In this document: positions 16,685-25,967 of the stretch, in pieces
How the letters are laid out: each line of letters begins with the position of its first letter
Numbering within the stretch: the stretch's first letter is position 1
Assembly: GCA_963821505.1 (NCBI GenBank)
Contig: CAWGEH010000011.1
Location: 34,708 to 98,707, forward strand
Direction: 5' to 3'
Origin: VAZQ01 sp963821505
GTDB lineage: Bacteria; Pseudomonadota; Alphaproteobacteria; Rhizobiales; Xanthobacteraceae
DNA length: 64,000 bases
Program-made: the position numbers and the translations under genes
The notes under the pieces: model-generated
What the model was told of the DNA's origin: nothing
What the model saw: only the letters and a program-made list of their open reading frames with translations
Database searches by the model: none

Positions 16685-17440
16685 TCAGTCCAGCGAAGAT
16701 GCTTCGCCGGTCGGAGAAAATAAGTAGCCCCCGCCGCGGACGGTGCGGATGACCGAGGGCCGGGCGGGGTCGGGCTCGATCTTGCGGCGGATGCGCATGA
16801 TCCGCAGGTCGATGGCCCGGTCGAAGGCCTCGGCGTCGCGGGCATTGGCCAGTTCGAGCAGCCGGTCGCGGGACAGCACCCGCTTGGGATTGGCGGCGAA
16901 GACCTTCAGCAGGCCGTATTCCGAGGCAGTGAGGGGATGCTCGTTGCCCTCATCGTCGCACAGCGCCTGCGCATCATGGTCGAGCCATTTGGTTCCAAAC
17001 CGCACCCGCGTTCGCTCGGGCGCCGGCTGCGGGTGGCTGGCCGGGGCCTGCGGCGCCGGCTGCGCGCCGGCGCCGCTCCTGCGCAGCACCGAACGGATGC
17101 GGGCGAGCAGTTCGCGCAGCTCGCACGGCTTGGCGAGGTAGTCGTCGGCGCCGAGCTCGAGGCCGACCACGCGATCGATGGCGCTCGCAGTCGCGGTCAA
17201 CATGATGACCGGCACGGTCATGCGCTGCTTGAGATCACGGATGATCGAAAGACCGTCCTCCACCGGCATGTTGAGATCGAGGACGATCAGATCCGGAACC
17301 TGCTGCGCGATGGTCTTGCGCAGGCTCGCGCCGCCGTCGCACAAGCTGACGCTGAAGCCGTGCATGCGCAGATAGTCCCCGACCATTTCGCGGGCGGGCT
17401 GCTCGTCATCGACGACGACGATGTGCTGCGCTTGGCTCAT
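16685..17440 (-). CDS. OmpR-family response regulator
   Basis: A 251-residue regulator. The receiver domain (1-120) has the acidic pair DDE (11-13), phospho-acceptor D55 (LIVLDLNMP), T82 in MLTAT and K104 (YLAKP). A Pro/Ala-rich linker (about 125-145) leads to a winged-helix domain with EYGLLKVFAANPKRVLSRDRLLELA and VIRTVRGGGYLF. Its ATG overlaps the stop of the upstream kinase (ATGA), so the pair are made together. It probably activates or represses promoters in response to the DctP/kinase system encoded just upstream. Targets are unknown; the neighbouring dioxygenase operon or receptor genes are candidates. Confidence 0.92.
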   Translation of the reverse strand: MSQAQHIVVVDDEQPAREMVGDYLRMHGFSVSLCDGGASLRKTIAQQVPDLIVLDLNMPVEDGLSIIRDLKQRMTVPVIMLTATASAIDRVVGLELGADDYLAKPCELRELLARIRSVLRRSGAGAQPAPQAPASHPQPAPERTRVRFGTKWLDHDAQALCDDEGNEHPLTASEYGLLKVFAANPKRVLSRDRLLELANARDAEAFDRAIDLRIMRIRRKIEPDPARPSVIRTVRGGGYLFSPTGEASSLD

Positions 17441-19170
17441 GTTACCGGCAACGTCAGCTTGAACGTCGCGCCCTTCCCGGCGCCCGTGCTTTCGACCGTA
17501 ATTCGTCCGCCATGCAGATCGACAATCCGCTTGACGATCGAAAGGCCGAGGCCGGTCGAGGTTTCGCCGGCGGTCGGCTTCGCCGAAAGCCGCTGGAAGC
17601 GGCCGAACAGGCGAGAGATATCTTCCGGCGAGAGACCGGCCCCCTGGTCGGTCACGCGCACGATTATATTGCCCTCCTCGCGTGCCACCAAGAGGTCGAT
17701 GGCTCCGCCGATCGGGCTGTATTTGATCGCGTTGCTGACGAGGTTGTCGATCGCCTCGCGGATGCGATCGGAATCGCACATGGCCGCATGGTCGGGGGGA
17801 GCGATGACGGTGATGGTCTGTTCCTTCCGGGCGGCGAGCGGCCGGTTCGCCTCGGCGACTTCCTGGACCAGAACCGCAATGTCGATGGGCTCGCGCCGGA
17901 TCGTGATGTCGAGGGCGTCGGCCATCGCGTCCGACACCAGGTCGTCGACCATTTCGGTGAGCCGGTTGGCCGCGTCGCGGATATGGGCGATCTGCACCTG
18001 CACGTTCTCGTCGAGCGCGCCGGCCGCGCCGATCATCTCTTTCAATATTTCGGTTCGGCCCAGGATCACCCCCAGCGGGTTTTTCAAGTCGTGGGCGACG
18101 GTTCCGAGGATTTCGCTCTTGAAGGCGTTGGCCTGCCGCAGCCGTGCCCACTGCGCGGTGAGGCGGCGGTTGGCGGTGGTCAAGTCCTGCGTGCGCGCGG
18201 CGACGCGCTCCTCGAGCCGGGCATTGGCCCGCTGCAGCTGCTCGTACAGAATGACATTGTCGAAAGCGATGGAGAGCCGGCTGCAGAAGATCTCGACCAG
18301 CGCGCGGTCGGTGTTGGAGAGGTGCCGTGCCGCCTCCAGCACGACCACGACTTCGCGGCCGCTCAGCGTCTTGATGTAGAGGACAGAGCGGCGCGACGAG
18401 AACTCGTGATGGCGCCGCGTGAACGCCTCCTCGACCAGATGCCGCAGATCGTGCTCGATGATTTGCGAGACGTCGCTGCCGATGAAACGGCTGTAGCAGC
18501 CCGACCCCGCCAGCACCGAGAAGGTCTCATGCGCGTTCTGGGCCTCGCGCAAAACCAGAATTCCGGCGCAATCGACATTGAGCAGCGACGCGATCTGGGT
18601 GAGAACGCCTTCGGCCAGCCGCTGCATCGACTTGAAGTCGAACAAGGTCGATGCAGCCTCGATGATGATTTCGAGCCCGCGGCGGGTCTCGACCATGCGC
18701 TGGAGCTGCTGGTGACTGCGCAGCGCGGCGGTCAAAGCGGTGAACAGCTTGTCGGCCGTGAGCTCGGTCTTCGCCTTGTAGTCGTTGATGTCGTAATCGA
18801 CGATGACGCGCCGCTCCGGCGCCTGGCCCGGCTGGCCGGTGCGAAGGATGATGCGTACCGTCTCGTTCTTGAGCTCCTTGCGGATGTATTCGACCAGGTT
18901 GAGCCCGGCGGTGTCGCTCTCCATGATGACGTCGAGCAGCACGACCGCCACGTCCGGATTGCTGCGCATGAGCTCGCGACCCTCGGCCGCCGAATAGGCG
19001 GAGAGGATTTCAAGGCCCTGTCCGTTCAAGCGGTAATCGCTGAGCGCGAAACGCGTGCCGTCGTGCACGGCCGGCTCGTCGTCGATCACCGCGATCTTCC
19101 AGCGCGGCCCGGGTTCCGCAGGCTCGTCGCCCGGATCGTCGATCAAGTGGACGATGTCGTCTTCAGCCAT
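17437..19170 (-). CDS. Cytoplasmic hybrid histidine kinase: receiver-DUF3369-like-HisKA-HATPase
   Basis: A 577-residue soluble kinase. Residues 24-145 form a receiver domain (VIDDEP, phospho-acceptor D80 in VVLLDVIME). Residues about 155-315 are a GAF-like sensor region of the DUF3369 type. A coiled coil (EERVAARTQDLTTANRRLTAQ) leads to the HisKA box TVAHDLKNPL (H360), and the ATPase domain has N (NLVSNAIKYSP), G1 (VTDQGAGL) and G2 (TSTGLGLSIVKRIV) boxes. There is no transmembrane segment. It overlaps the preceding membrane kinase by 8 bases and the regulator by 4. This layout suggests a relay: membrane kinase His to D80, then H360 to the regulator D55 (inference). Confidence 0.88.
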   Translation of the reverse strand: MAEDDIVHLIDDPGDEPAEPGPRWKIAVIDDEPAVHDGTRFALSDYRLNGQGLEILSAYSAAEGRELMRSNPDVAVVLLDVIMESDTAGLNLVEYIRKELKNETVRIILRTGQPGQAPERRVIVDYDINDYKAKTELTADKLFTALTAALRSHQQLQRMVETRRGLEIIIEAASTLFDFKSMQRLAEGVLTQIASLLNVDCAGILVLREAQNAHETFSVLAGSGCYSRFIGSDVSQIIEHDLRHLVEEAFTRRHHEFSSRRSVLYIKTLSGREVVVVLEAARHLSNTDRALVEIFCSRLSIAFDNVILYEQLQRANARLEERVAARTQDLTTANRRLTAQWARLRQANAFKSEILGTVAHDLKNPLGVILGRTEILKEMIGAAGALDENVQVQIAHIRDAANRLTEMVDDLVSDAMADALDITIRREPIDIAVLVQEVAEANRPLAARKEQTITVIAPPDHAAMCDSDRIREAIDNLVSNAIKYSPIGGAIDLLVAREEGNIIVRVTDQGAGLSPEDISRLFGRFQRLSAKPTAGETSTGLGLSIVKRIVDLHGGRITVESTGAGKGATFKLTLPVT

Positions 19171-21232
19171 GCGCCTTGTCCATCATTGGTGCCGTCTCCG
19201 TCGGCGGCGATTCCCTCGGCGCTACGCGCGGCAGGGTGATGCGAAATCGGGTGCCCCAGCCGAGCCGCGATTCGAAGGTCAGTCGGCCGCCCAGCTGCTG
19301 AGTCACGAGATTGAAGATGATGTGGAGGCCGAGGCCGGTTCCACCCTCGTTGCGGCGGGTCGTGAAGAACGGATCGAGCGCGCGACGCTGGATCTCCTCG
19401 GTCATGCCCACGCCGTCGTCGGACACGAAGATATCCACGTCGTCGCGCACTTGCCGGGCCTCGACGATGATGTTTCCGGCTCGGCCTTCGGGAAAGGCAT
19501 GCACGACGCTGTTGAGGAACAGGTTGGTCAAGACCTGGCCATAGGAACCGGGATAGCTGTCCATGACGATGCCGGAGGGCACATCGATCGTCAGCGCAAT
19601 GTGCGATTTCTTCAGCACGGGGCGCAGGCTGGCGATGATTTGATCGGTCGATTCCCGCAGATCGAAAGGGCGCCGGTCGGCATGGCTGCGATCGACCGCG
19701 ACTTGCTTGAACGAATGCACGAGCTCGCCTGCACGCTGGAGATTGGTCACCAGTTGATTGGCGGCGTCCCGCCCGCCCTCGAGGAATTCGTCGAGCCGCG
19801 AGCGCCGCAGCGGGCCTGAATTGACCTCCTTGGCGAAGTCGTCGCACCTGCGCGCAAAGCTCGACGCCACCGTCAGGCTGATCCCGATCGGGTTGTTCAC
19901 TTCGTGCGCCACGCCCGCGACCAGGCCGCCGAGCGCCGCGAGCTTTTCCGCGGCGATGAGGTTTTGCTGCGCCTCGCGCAGGTCGTCGAGCGCCTTCTCC
20001 GCGCGCTCCTTGGAAGCCCGCAGCTCGTTCTCGGCCTTGCGCTTGGCGATGGCGTTCTCGCGAAAGACCGCGACCGCGCGCGCCATTTCGCCGATCTCGT
20101 CGTGTGCCTGCGTCCCGTGAATGGGCTCGTCGTATTTCTCGGAAACGACGGCATGCATCGCGGCCATGATTTCCTTCAGCGGCAGGATGATGCTGCGTGC
20201 GATCAGCACACCGATGACGACGATCAGGGTCAGGAAAATCACCGCGACGAGCGCCACGTTTTGATAGATATCGGCGAGCGTGTGGTCGAAGCTTCCCTGC
20301 GCCTGCAGCTCGCGTAACGTCATTTGCGCGGAGAGCTTGTTGATCACCGCGATCATGGCCGCCTGGTTGTCGTCGATCGCCGTCTTCAGCAGATTGGTGC
20401 GCATCGCGAATTGTTCGGCGAGCGTCTTCATTCCGTCGCGGAACAGAGCGGCGCGCTGGGCCAGCGCGGTCAGTGCGGTGCGCTGCAGATTGTTCTCGGC
20501 GAGGTCGATCATCACCGGGATGGTCTGCTCCACCGTCGTGATGTTCCTGCGGGCTTCGTCGGCGGCGTCCGAAGCCAGCGAAAGATAGAAGGCATTGGCG
20601 GCGACGAGGCCCGCGGTGAAGGCCTCGCGCGACTTTCCGAGCGAAGGCAACAGCAGGGCGTCGCGCTTGCCGATGGCGCCCTCGATGATGGCATAAAGCC
20701 CCGCCATCTCCTTCGCCGGCTTGAGCACGTCGTCCTCGTAGGTATGCGAGATCAGGGTCTGGACCGCGCGCACCTCTCCGAAGCCCTGCAGAAATCGCTC
20801 GGTCACCGCCCGCAGCTCGTCGGCGGAGCCGGACAGCACGGGATCCACGGCGCCGCGGTTGCGCAGCGTGCTCAGGACCTCGCCGTGCAATCCCAGAATC
20901 TCCGTCAAGACGTCCTGGCTCGGCTGATTGATGTAGCGGTGGATCAGGTTCTGCAGGCGGCTCGCCTCGCTCTCCAGCAAGACCAGAAGCTTGTCGGACT
21001 CGCGCACCTTGCGCACGTCGTCCCAGGCGCGGCTCAGAACGTTGGCGCCGTTCCAGATGAGCGCGGCGAGGATGATCGCGACCGTCGCGTTGAGGGCGGC
21101 GATCGACAGCAGGCGCCACCTGATCGGCAGCACCCGGACAAAGCTCTCGGTCTCCAGATCAAGGCTTCGCCGCGACCGCGCATTGCGCACGGCCGGCTGT
21201 TCATCCTTGAGGGCGACCAAATCGAAACTCAT
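19163..21232 (-). CDS. Membrane sensor histidine kinase with large helical periplasmic domain
   Basis: A 689-residue kinase. Two membrane helices (about 41-60 and 326-348) bracket a periplasmic region of about 265 residues that looks almost entirely helical, like TorS-type sensor domains. HAMP (about 349-400) and a coiled coil follow. The phospho-acceptor box is GLVAGVAHEVNNPIG (H443), and the ATPase domain has NLFLNSVVHAFP, VSDDGVGM and GGTGLGLHI. Its start ATG 21232 overlaps the stop of the DctP receptor gene by 4 bases, so the receptor and sensor are translationally coupled. The receptor probably presents ligand to the periplasmic domain, as TorT does for TorS. Confidence 0.9.
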   Translation of the reverse strand: MSFDLVALKDEQPAVRNARSRRSLDLETESFVRVLPIRWRLLSIAALNATVAIILAALIWNGANVLSRAWDDVRKVRESDKLLVLLESEASRLQNLIHRYINQPSQDVLTEILGLHGEVLSTLRNRGAVDPVLSGSADELRAVTERFLQGFGEVRAVQTLISHTYEDDVLKPAKEMAGLYAIIEGAIGKRDALLLPSLGKSREAFTAGLVAANAFYLSLASDAADEARRNITTVEQTIPVMIDLAENNLQRTALTALAQRAALFRDGMKTLAEQFAMRTNLLKTAIDDNQAAMIAVINKLSAQMTLRELQAQGSFDHTLADIYQNVALVAVIFLTLIVVIGVLIARSIILPLKEIMAAMHAVVSEKYDEPIHGTQAHDEIGEMARAVAVFRENAIAKRKAENELRASKERAEKALDDLREAQQNLIAAEKLAALGGLVAGVAHEVNNPIGISLTVASSFARRCDDFAKEVNSGPLRRSRLDEFLEGGRDAANQLVTNLQRAGELVHSFKQVAVDRSHADRRPFDLRESTDQIIASLRPVLKKSHIALTIDVPSGIVMDSYPGSYGQVLTNLFLNSVVHAFPEGRAGNIIVEARQVRDDVDIFVSDDGVGMTEEIQRRALDPFFTTRRNEGGTGLGLHIIFNLVTQQLGGRLTFESRLGWGTRFRITLPRVAPRESPPTETAPMMDKAHG

Positions 21233-22218
21233 TGAACCTGGCGAATACGTTCGATCAACTGACGCAACTCCGGATCCGTCACCAACTTCGCATATATCGC
21301 GGTCATCGCGTTCTCGAACGGCTTTCGGTCGAAATCCGAAATGATGGTGTTGCCGGCGGCCCGCGCCTGCTGGCGTGAGCGCTCCTCCAACCCACTCCAC
21401 AGGCCGCGCATGAAAATGCTCGACTTCCGGGCCGCGTCCCGGAAAATCTGCCTATCCTCGGCGGACAGGGTTTCCCACGCGCGCAGCGACATGACAAGTA
21501 CCTCGGGCCCCATCGTGTGCTCGGTCAAGGTGTAGTAGGGAGCGAGCTTGTAATGGCCGGTGGTGACGTAGGAGGGCCAGTTGTTTTCCGCGCCGTCGAT
21601 CAATCCGGTGGAAAGCCCGGTCAGCACCTGGCCGTAAGGAAGCTCGACCGGCTCGGCGCCGAGCGCCTTGATCATGCCGAACATCAGCTCGGATTGCTGA
21701 ACCCGAATCCGCAATCCCTTCATTTCCGCCAGCGTGCGGACCGGCCTTACGCTGTTGTAGATCGACCGTGATCCGGAATCGTAGAAGGTCAAGCCGACAA
21801 AACCGTGGCGCTCGAAGCCGGCCAGGACTTCCTCGCCGATCGCGTGATCGAGCACCTTGTGAAGGTGGTCGAACGAGCGGAACAGAAACGGCAGCGCGAG
21901 CACGTTGGCCGCGGGCACCAGCGAGCCGATCGGGGCCACATTGGTGCGATTGAGATCGATGGCGCCGACCCGGGTCTGCTCGATGGTGTCGTTTTCTTCC
22001 CCCAGCTGACGGGAATGGAATACGCGGATGTGGTGGCGTCCGCCGGTCCGTTCCTCGACCAGGCGCGCCATGAACAGCAGCGCCTGCACGGTGGGGTAGT
22101 CCTCCGACTGGGTATCGGCGACGCGGAACTCACGCGCGCCGGCGACCGGAAGCGCGATCCAGGTGGCGACCCATACGGCCGCCGCTCTCCGCAAATTCAC
22201 GTGCGAAATGAAGGACAT
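21229..22218 (-). CDS. TRAP-type (DctP family) periplasmic binding protein
   Basis: A 329-residue secreted binding protein. Start ATG 22218 gives MSFISHVNLRRAAAVWVATWIALPVAGA with cleavage before REFRVADTQ. Family blocks are FHSRQLGEENDTIEQTRVGAIDLNRTN, LPFLFRSFDHLHKVLD, the carboxylate-binding Arg segment MKGLRIRVQQSE and GAENNWPSYVTTGHY. DctP proteins bind C4-dicarboxylates, sugar acids or aromatic acids for TRAP transporters. No DctQ/DctM membrane subunits are encoded in the window. Instead the gene overlaps a sensor kinase, so a sensing role is more likely than uptake. Ligand unknown. Confidence 0.9.
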   Translation of the reverse strand: MSFISHVNLRRAAAVWVATWIALPVAGAREFRVADTQSEDYPTVQALLFMARLVEERTGGRHHIRVFHSRQLGEENDTIEQTRVGAIDLNRTNVAPIGSLVPAANVLALPFLFRSFDHLHKVLDHAIGEEVLAGFERHGFVGLTFYDSGSRSIYNSVRPVRTLAEMKGLRIRVQQSELMFGMIKALGAEPVELPYGQVLTGLSTGLIDGAENNWPSYVTTGHYKLAPYYTLTEHTMGPEVLVMSLRAWETLSAEDRQIFRDAARKSSIFMRGLWSGLEERSRQQARAAGNTIISDFDRKPFENAMTAIYAKLVTDPELRQLIERIRQVQ

Positions 22219-22409
22219 GACCCCTGCCAGCCGAAACCGCGAGCGCCGTCGAGAGTATTCGCATCGGCCAAAGGCCGTCAATCGACGCGCCGCGTCGGAC
22301 CGCGGCCTCATGGGATCGCGGATACGGCTGGCGAACGGGCAGCGCGCGCCGTGGCGCAGTGCTTGGCGTCCGGGCTCGACCTTGCGGAATCGACCTTGCG
22401 GCTGCCGAC

Positions 22410-23384
22410 TTACTGCGTGGCCTTGATGCCGAGATCCTTGGCGATCGCTGCGATCTTGGCGCGTTGCTCTTCGGTCGCCGCAGCAAACTCGGCCGGCCCG
22501 CCGACGTTGAGGATCTGGCCGGTGGTGGAGAGCCGCGCGCCAATCGTCGGGTCGGCGGCGACGACTGCGGCAATGTCCGCGGCGATGCGCTGGCGCAGCT
22601 CCATGGACATTTCCGGCGGGCCGAACAGACCGACGAGCCCATCGAGCGTGAGCTCGGGATAACCGGCCTCCTTGACCGTGGGAACGTCGGGCGCGGTGGG
22701 AGCACGCACGCTGTTGGTGACCGCCAGCAGCTTGATCTTGCCAGATTGCAGCTGCGGCCGAACGATGGCGAGCGCCGATTCGTAAACCTGCACCCGTCCC
22801 TCGGCGAGATCGTTGGCCGCCTCGACCGGGTTGCGGTACGGAACCTTGGTCATGCTCAGGCCGGCGGTTTTGAGAAATCCGGCGAACAGAAAATCGAGTG
22901 CGCCGGTCACCCCCGCCCAGTTGAGCTTGCCGGGCTGCGAGCGCACCAGCCCAACCAGCTGATCGAGCGATCCGACGTTCAGAGACGTGGGCACCGCGAT
23001 GGTGATGATCGTGTTCGACACCCTGGCGATCGGCAGCAGATCGCTCGGCTTATAGGGCAGGTTGTCGTGCAGATAGGGGTGGGCCGTGAACGATGAGGTG
23101 GGTGTTGCCAGCAGTACATGATCGTCGTGGGCGCTCACGAACGTGCTGATCGCGACGATGGCGTCGCCGCCGGGCCGGTTCTCGACCACCACCGGCTGGC
23201 CCCAGCGCGTGGCCAGGCGGTCCCCCAGCAGTCGCGCGCCGATGTCCACGCCGGATCCGGGACCGAGCGGCAACAGGAACCTGACCGGTCGCTGCGGCCA
23301 AACCTCTGCGCTCGACGGCGGCGCCCACAACAGGACCGGCGCAAGCAGGCCTAGGACGATCAATAAACGCAGCACGCGGCGCAT
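22410..23384 (-). CDS. Bug/TctC-family periplasmic binding protein
   Basis: A 324-residue receptor with a clear signal peptide (MRRVLRLLIVLGLLAPVLLWAPPSSA, then EVWPQRPVRFLLPLGPGSGVDIGARLL). Later family blocks are ENRPGGDAIVA, QPGKLNWAGVTGALDF, KVPYRNPVEAANDLAEGRVQV and APTAPDVPTVKEAGYPEL. It is the second of two receptors in tandem (84 bases after the one ending at 23469) and lies 191 bases before the DctP gene. The 191-base gap contains TCGACCTTGCGG twice (near 22376 and 22391) and may hold the promoter of the sensor operon. The ligand is probably a carboxylate. Confidence 0.88.
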   Translation of the reverse strand: MRRVLRLLIVLGLLAPVLLWAPPSSAEVWPQRPVRFLLPLGPGSGVDIGARLLGDRLATRWGQPVVVENRPGGDAIVAISTFVSAHDDHVLLATPTSSFTAHPYLHDNLPYKPSDLLPIARVSNTIITIAVPTSLNVGSLDQLVGLVRSQPGKLNWAGVTGALDFLFAGFLKTAGLSMTKVPYRNPVEAANDLAEGRVQVYESALAIVRPQLQSGKIKLLAVTNSVRAPTAPDVPTVKEAGYPELTLDGLVGLFGPPEMSMELRQRIAADIAAVVAADPTIGARLSTTGQILNVGGPAEFAAATEEQRAKIAAIAKDLGIKATQ

Positions 23385-23468
23385 GGGCTTCTCCGATGTC
23401 GTGTTTGAATTGGGTCAACGAGCGTTGACCAACGGACCGGCCAGACGGCGGTGCCGGTCCGTCGACGG

Positions 23469-24464
23469 TCAATGCCCTTCCACCTGGATGTTGGCTGCCT
23501 TGATGATCGGCCACCACTTCTCGATCTCGGTCTTGTGGTAGGCGGCTAGCGCCGCCGGGTTCTGCTGGTCGCGCGTCGCGATCACCTGGCCGAGATCGGT
23601 GAGGCGTTGCCGCACCGTTGGATCGGCCAAGGCGTCCACGACCGCAGCGTTGAGCTTGGCAATGACGGCCTTGGGCGTGTCCTTGGGGACCCAGAGCCCA
23701 TGCCAGAACGAAATGTACATTCCCGGCGCGCCGATCTCGTCCGTGGTCGGGACGTCGGGCAGGGCCGGCCAGCGAGTGTGGGCCATGACGGCAAAAGCCT
23801 TCATCTTGCCGCCGCGCACATAGGTCAGCGTTTGCGACGCCTCGGCACACATCAGGTCGATCTGCCCGCCGACCAAATCCTGCATCGCGGGCGCCCCGCC
23901 GCGATAAGGCACGAATTGGAAGCGGGTATGCGTCTTGTCCTGGAAGTAGAGGCCGCAGACATGCGCCGCGCTGCCGGCGCCGACGGTCGCGGCCGATGCC
24001 TTGTCCGGGCTTGCCTTGAGCCAGGCGATCAACTCCTTGGCGTCCTTCGCCGGCAATGCATTCTTGCCGACGATCAACATCGGCGCGAACGTGAGCAGCG
24101 ACACCGGCTCGAAATCTTTCTGCAGGTCGTATGACGTGCGGTAGAGCGCGCCCGAACCGACAAAGCTGGTCCAATTGCCGAGCGCGAGCGTGTAGCCGTC
24201 AGGTGCCGCCTGGGCGGCACGGCCGACGCCGATGGTGGACCCGGCGCCGGTCACGTTCTCGATGACGATGGTCTCCCCGAGCGACACCCGCATGCGCTCG
24301 CTCAGGATGCGCCCGAGCGTGTCGGTCGGGCCGCCCGCAGCGAACGGCACGATCATCGTGATGGGATGGGATGGGTAATCCTGCGCCGGCGCGCCGACGA
24401 CGCTTGCGAGATGCGCGCATGCAAACGCCGCCGCGAATGCGACGGCACGCGATGTCGTCTTCAT
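23469..24464 (-). CDS. Bug/TctC-family periplasmic binding protein
   Basis: A 331-residue receptor. Start ATG 24464 follows an AGGAGG Shine-Dalgarno; the in-frame codons before it are not part of the signal. The signal peptide is MKTTSRAVAFAAAFACAHLASVVGAPA before QDYPSHPITMIVPFAAGGPTDTLGRIL. Other family blocks are ENVTGAGSTIGVGRAAQAAPDGYTL, VPYRGGAPAMQDLVGGQIDLMCAEAS and TRWPALPDVPTTDEIGAPG. It follows the lyase gene by 130 bases and precedes another receptor, so two different ligands, or a ligand and its product, may be captured. No TctAB is next to it; the nearest is at 32.7-34.6 kb. Confidence 0.88.
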   Translation of the reverse strand: MKTTSRAVAFAAAFACAHLASVVGAPAQDYPSHPITMIVPFAAGGPTDTLGRILSERMRVSLGETIVIENVTGAGSTIGVGRAAQAAPDGYTLALGNWTSFVGSGALYRTSYDLQKDFEPVSLLTFAPMLIVGKNALPAKDAKELIAWLKASPDKASAATVGAGSAAHVCGLYFQDKTHTRFQFVPYRGGAPAMQDLVGGQIDLMCAEASQTLTYVRGGKMKAFAVMAHTRWPALPDVPTTDEIGAPGMYISFWHGLWVPKDTPKAVIAKLNAAVVDALADPTVRQRLTDLGQVIATRDQQNPAALAAYHKTEIEKWWPIIKAANIQVEGH

Positions 24465-24594
24465 GTATCCCTCCTGGCTTTTTGGGCACGATGACACGAG
24501 CGCGGACAACGCGAAAAGTCAGTAGTGCTGTCATTGTCGGCAAATGACCCGCGACATATTGCTGCCCGCCGGCTGAGGGTCGAACCTTACGGGT

Positions 24595-25953
24595 TCAAGC
24601 CATGCGACGGGGTTCGCGCGCCAGCACGTTGTCCACCATCTCGCCGGCGAGGCCGAGATAGCTCGCGGGGTCGCACATCTTGTCGAGCTCGGCGCGCGTG
24701 AGATGCTTGGAAATATCGGCATTCTGCGCCAGCAGGTCGACCAGCGGCACGCCGGTCGCGGCGACCCTGCGGCAGATGTCGTAGACGAGGTCGTGGGCGC
24801 GCTGCCGCCCGAGATGCGGGCCCAGCCCCATCATGACCGCTTCCGACACGATCATGCCCTTGGTGAGGTCGAGATTGGCCCGCATGCGGTCGGCGTCGAC
24901 CTCGAGCCCCGCGACCATGAGCCTGGTCTGCGCCAGGGCGCCCGACGCGAGCAGAAAGATTTCCGGCAACGAGATCCATTCGATCTCCCACGGGCCGGTC
25001 GAGCGCTCGTGATCGGCGACCGCCGCTTCGAGCAGGGCGGCGACGTGCTGGCGCACCAGCGCGACCGTCGAGTGGATATAAAGGCACGAGATCGGATTGC
25101 GTTTCTGCGGCATGGTGCTCGACGACCCGCGCGCCTCGTGGAAGGGCTCGTAGACCTCGGCCACTTCGGTCTGCATCAACAGCTTCACGTCCATGGAAAT
25201 CTTCCCGAGCGTGCCGGTGAGAAGCCCGAGAAAGCAGGCGACCTCGCCGATGCGGTCGCGCACCGTGTGCCAGGCGATGTCCGGCTGGCCGAGGCCGAGT
25301 TCCTCCATCATCGCGGCCTGCACCTTGAGCCCGTCGCCCCCGAGCGAGGCGAGCGTTCCGACCGCGCCGCCGAATTCGCCCACCAGGACGCGCGGGCGCA
25401 GCTGCGCCAGCCGCTCGCGGTGGCGCTGCATCGCGGCCAGGAGCGCGGCGGTCTTGAAGCCGAAAGTCAGCGGCACCGCCTGCTGCAGGTTGCTGCGGCC
25501 CGCCATCGGGGTGTCGCGGTAGCGCCGCGAGAGATCGGCGAGCGCGTCCGCGATCGCCTCCATGTCCTTTTCCACCAGCTCGAGCGCGGCGCGGATCTGC
25601 ATGATCGCCGCGGTGTCGGTGATGTCCTGCGTGGTGGCGCCCCAATGGCACCATTCGCCGAGGCCGTCGGCGCAGAGGCCGACGATCTGCTGCACCACGC
25701 CCAGGATCGGGTAGCCGATGCGCTCGGTCTGCTGCTTGAGCCGCACGAGATCGATGTTGTCGATCCGGCACTGGCGCTCGATCTCGCGCGCGGCCTTGTC
25801 GGGGATGACGCCGAGGCGAGCCTGCGCGCGGGCGAGCGCGGCCTCGATTTCCAGGTAATAGGCAATCCGTGTTTCATCGGAAAAAACCCGCCGCATCTCT
25901 TCCGTGCTGAAGATGTCGCGGAAGATCGCGGAGTCGAGCGCAGTCGCCGTCAT
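24595..25953 (-). CDS. Fumarase/aspartase-superfamily lyase (adenylosuccinate lyase/PcaB-like)
   Basis: A 452-residue homotetrameric-type lyase. It contains the superfamily signature GSSSTMPQKRNP, the HWGATTQDITDTA segment and AGRSNLQQAVPLTFGFK, the arrangement of 3-carboxy-cis,cis-muconate cycloisomerases and adenylosuccinate lyase-like proteins. Start ATG 25953 follows a GGGAGAG ribosome-binding site. These enzymes eliminate fumarate or isomerise muconates. The neighbours (Rieske dioxygenase, dienelactone-hydrolase-like enzyme, amidase) point to a late step of ring degradation rather than purine synthesis. It lies 14 bases after the isochorismatase-family gene. Confidence 0.85.
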   Translation of the reverse strand: MTATALDSAIFRDIFSTEEMRRVFSDETRIAYYLEIEAALARAQARLGVIPDKAAREIERQCRIDNIDLVRLKQQTERIGYPILGVVQQIVGLCADGLGEWCHWGATTQDITDTAAIMQIRAALELVEKDMEAIADALADLSRRYRDTPMAGRSNLQQAVPLTFGFKTAALLAAMQRHRERLAQLRPRVLVGEFGGAVGTLASLGGDGLKVQAAMMEELGLGQPDIAWHTVRDRIGEVACFLGLLTGTLGKISMDVKLLMQTEVAEVYEPFHEARGSSSTMPQKRNPISCLYIHSTVALVRQHVAALLEAAVADHERSTGPWEIEWISLPEIFLLASGALAQTRLMVAGLEVDADRMRANLDLTKGMIVSEAVMMGLGPHLGRQRAHDLVYDICRRVAATGVPLVDLLAQNADISKHLTRAELDKMCDPASYLGLAGEMVDNVLAREPRRMA

Positions 25954-25967
25954 GCTGTCTCTCCCGC

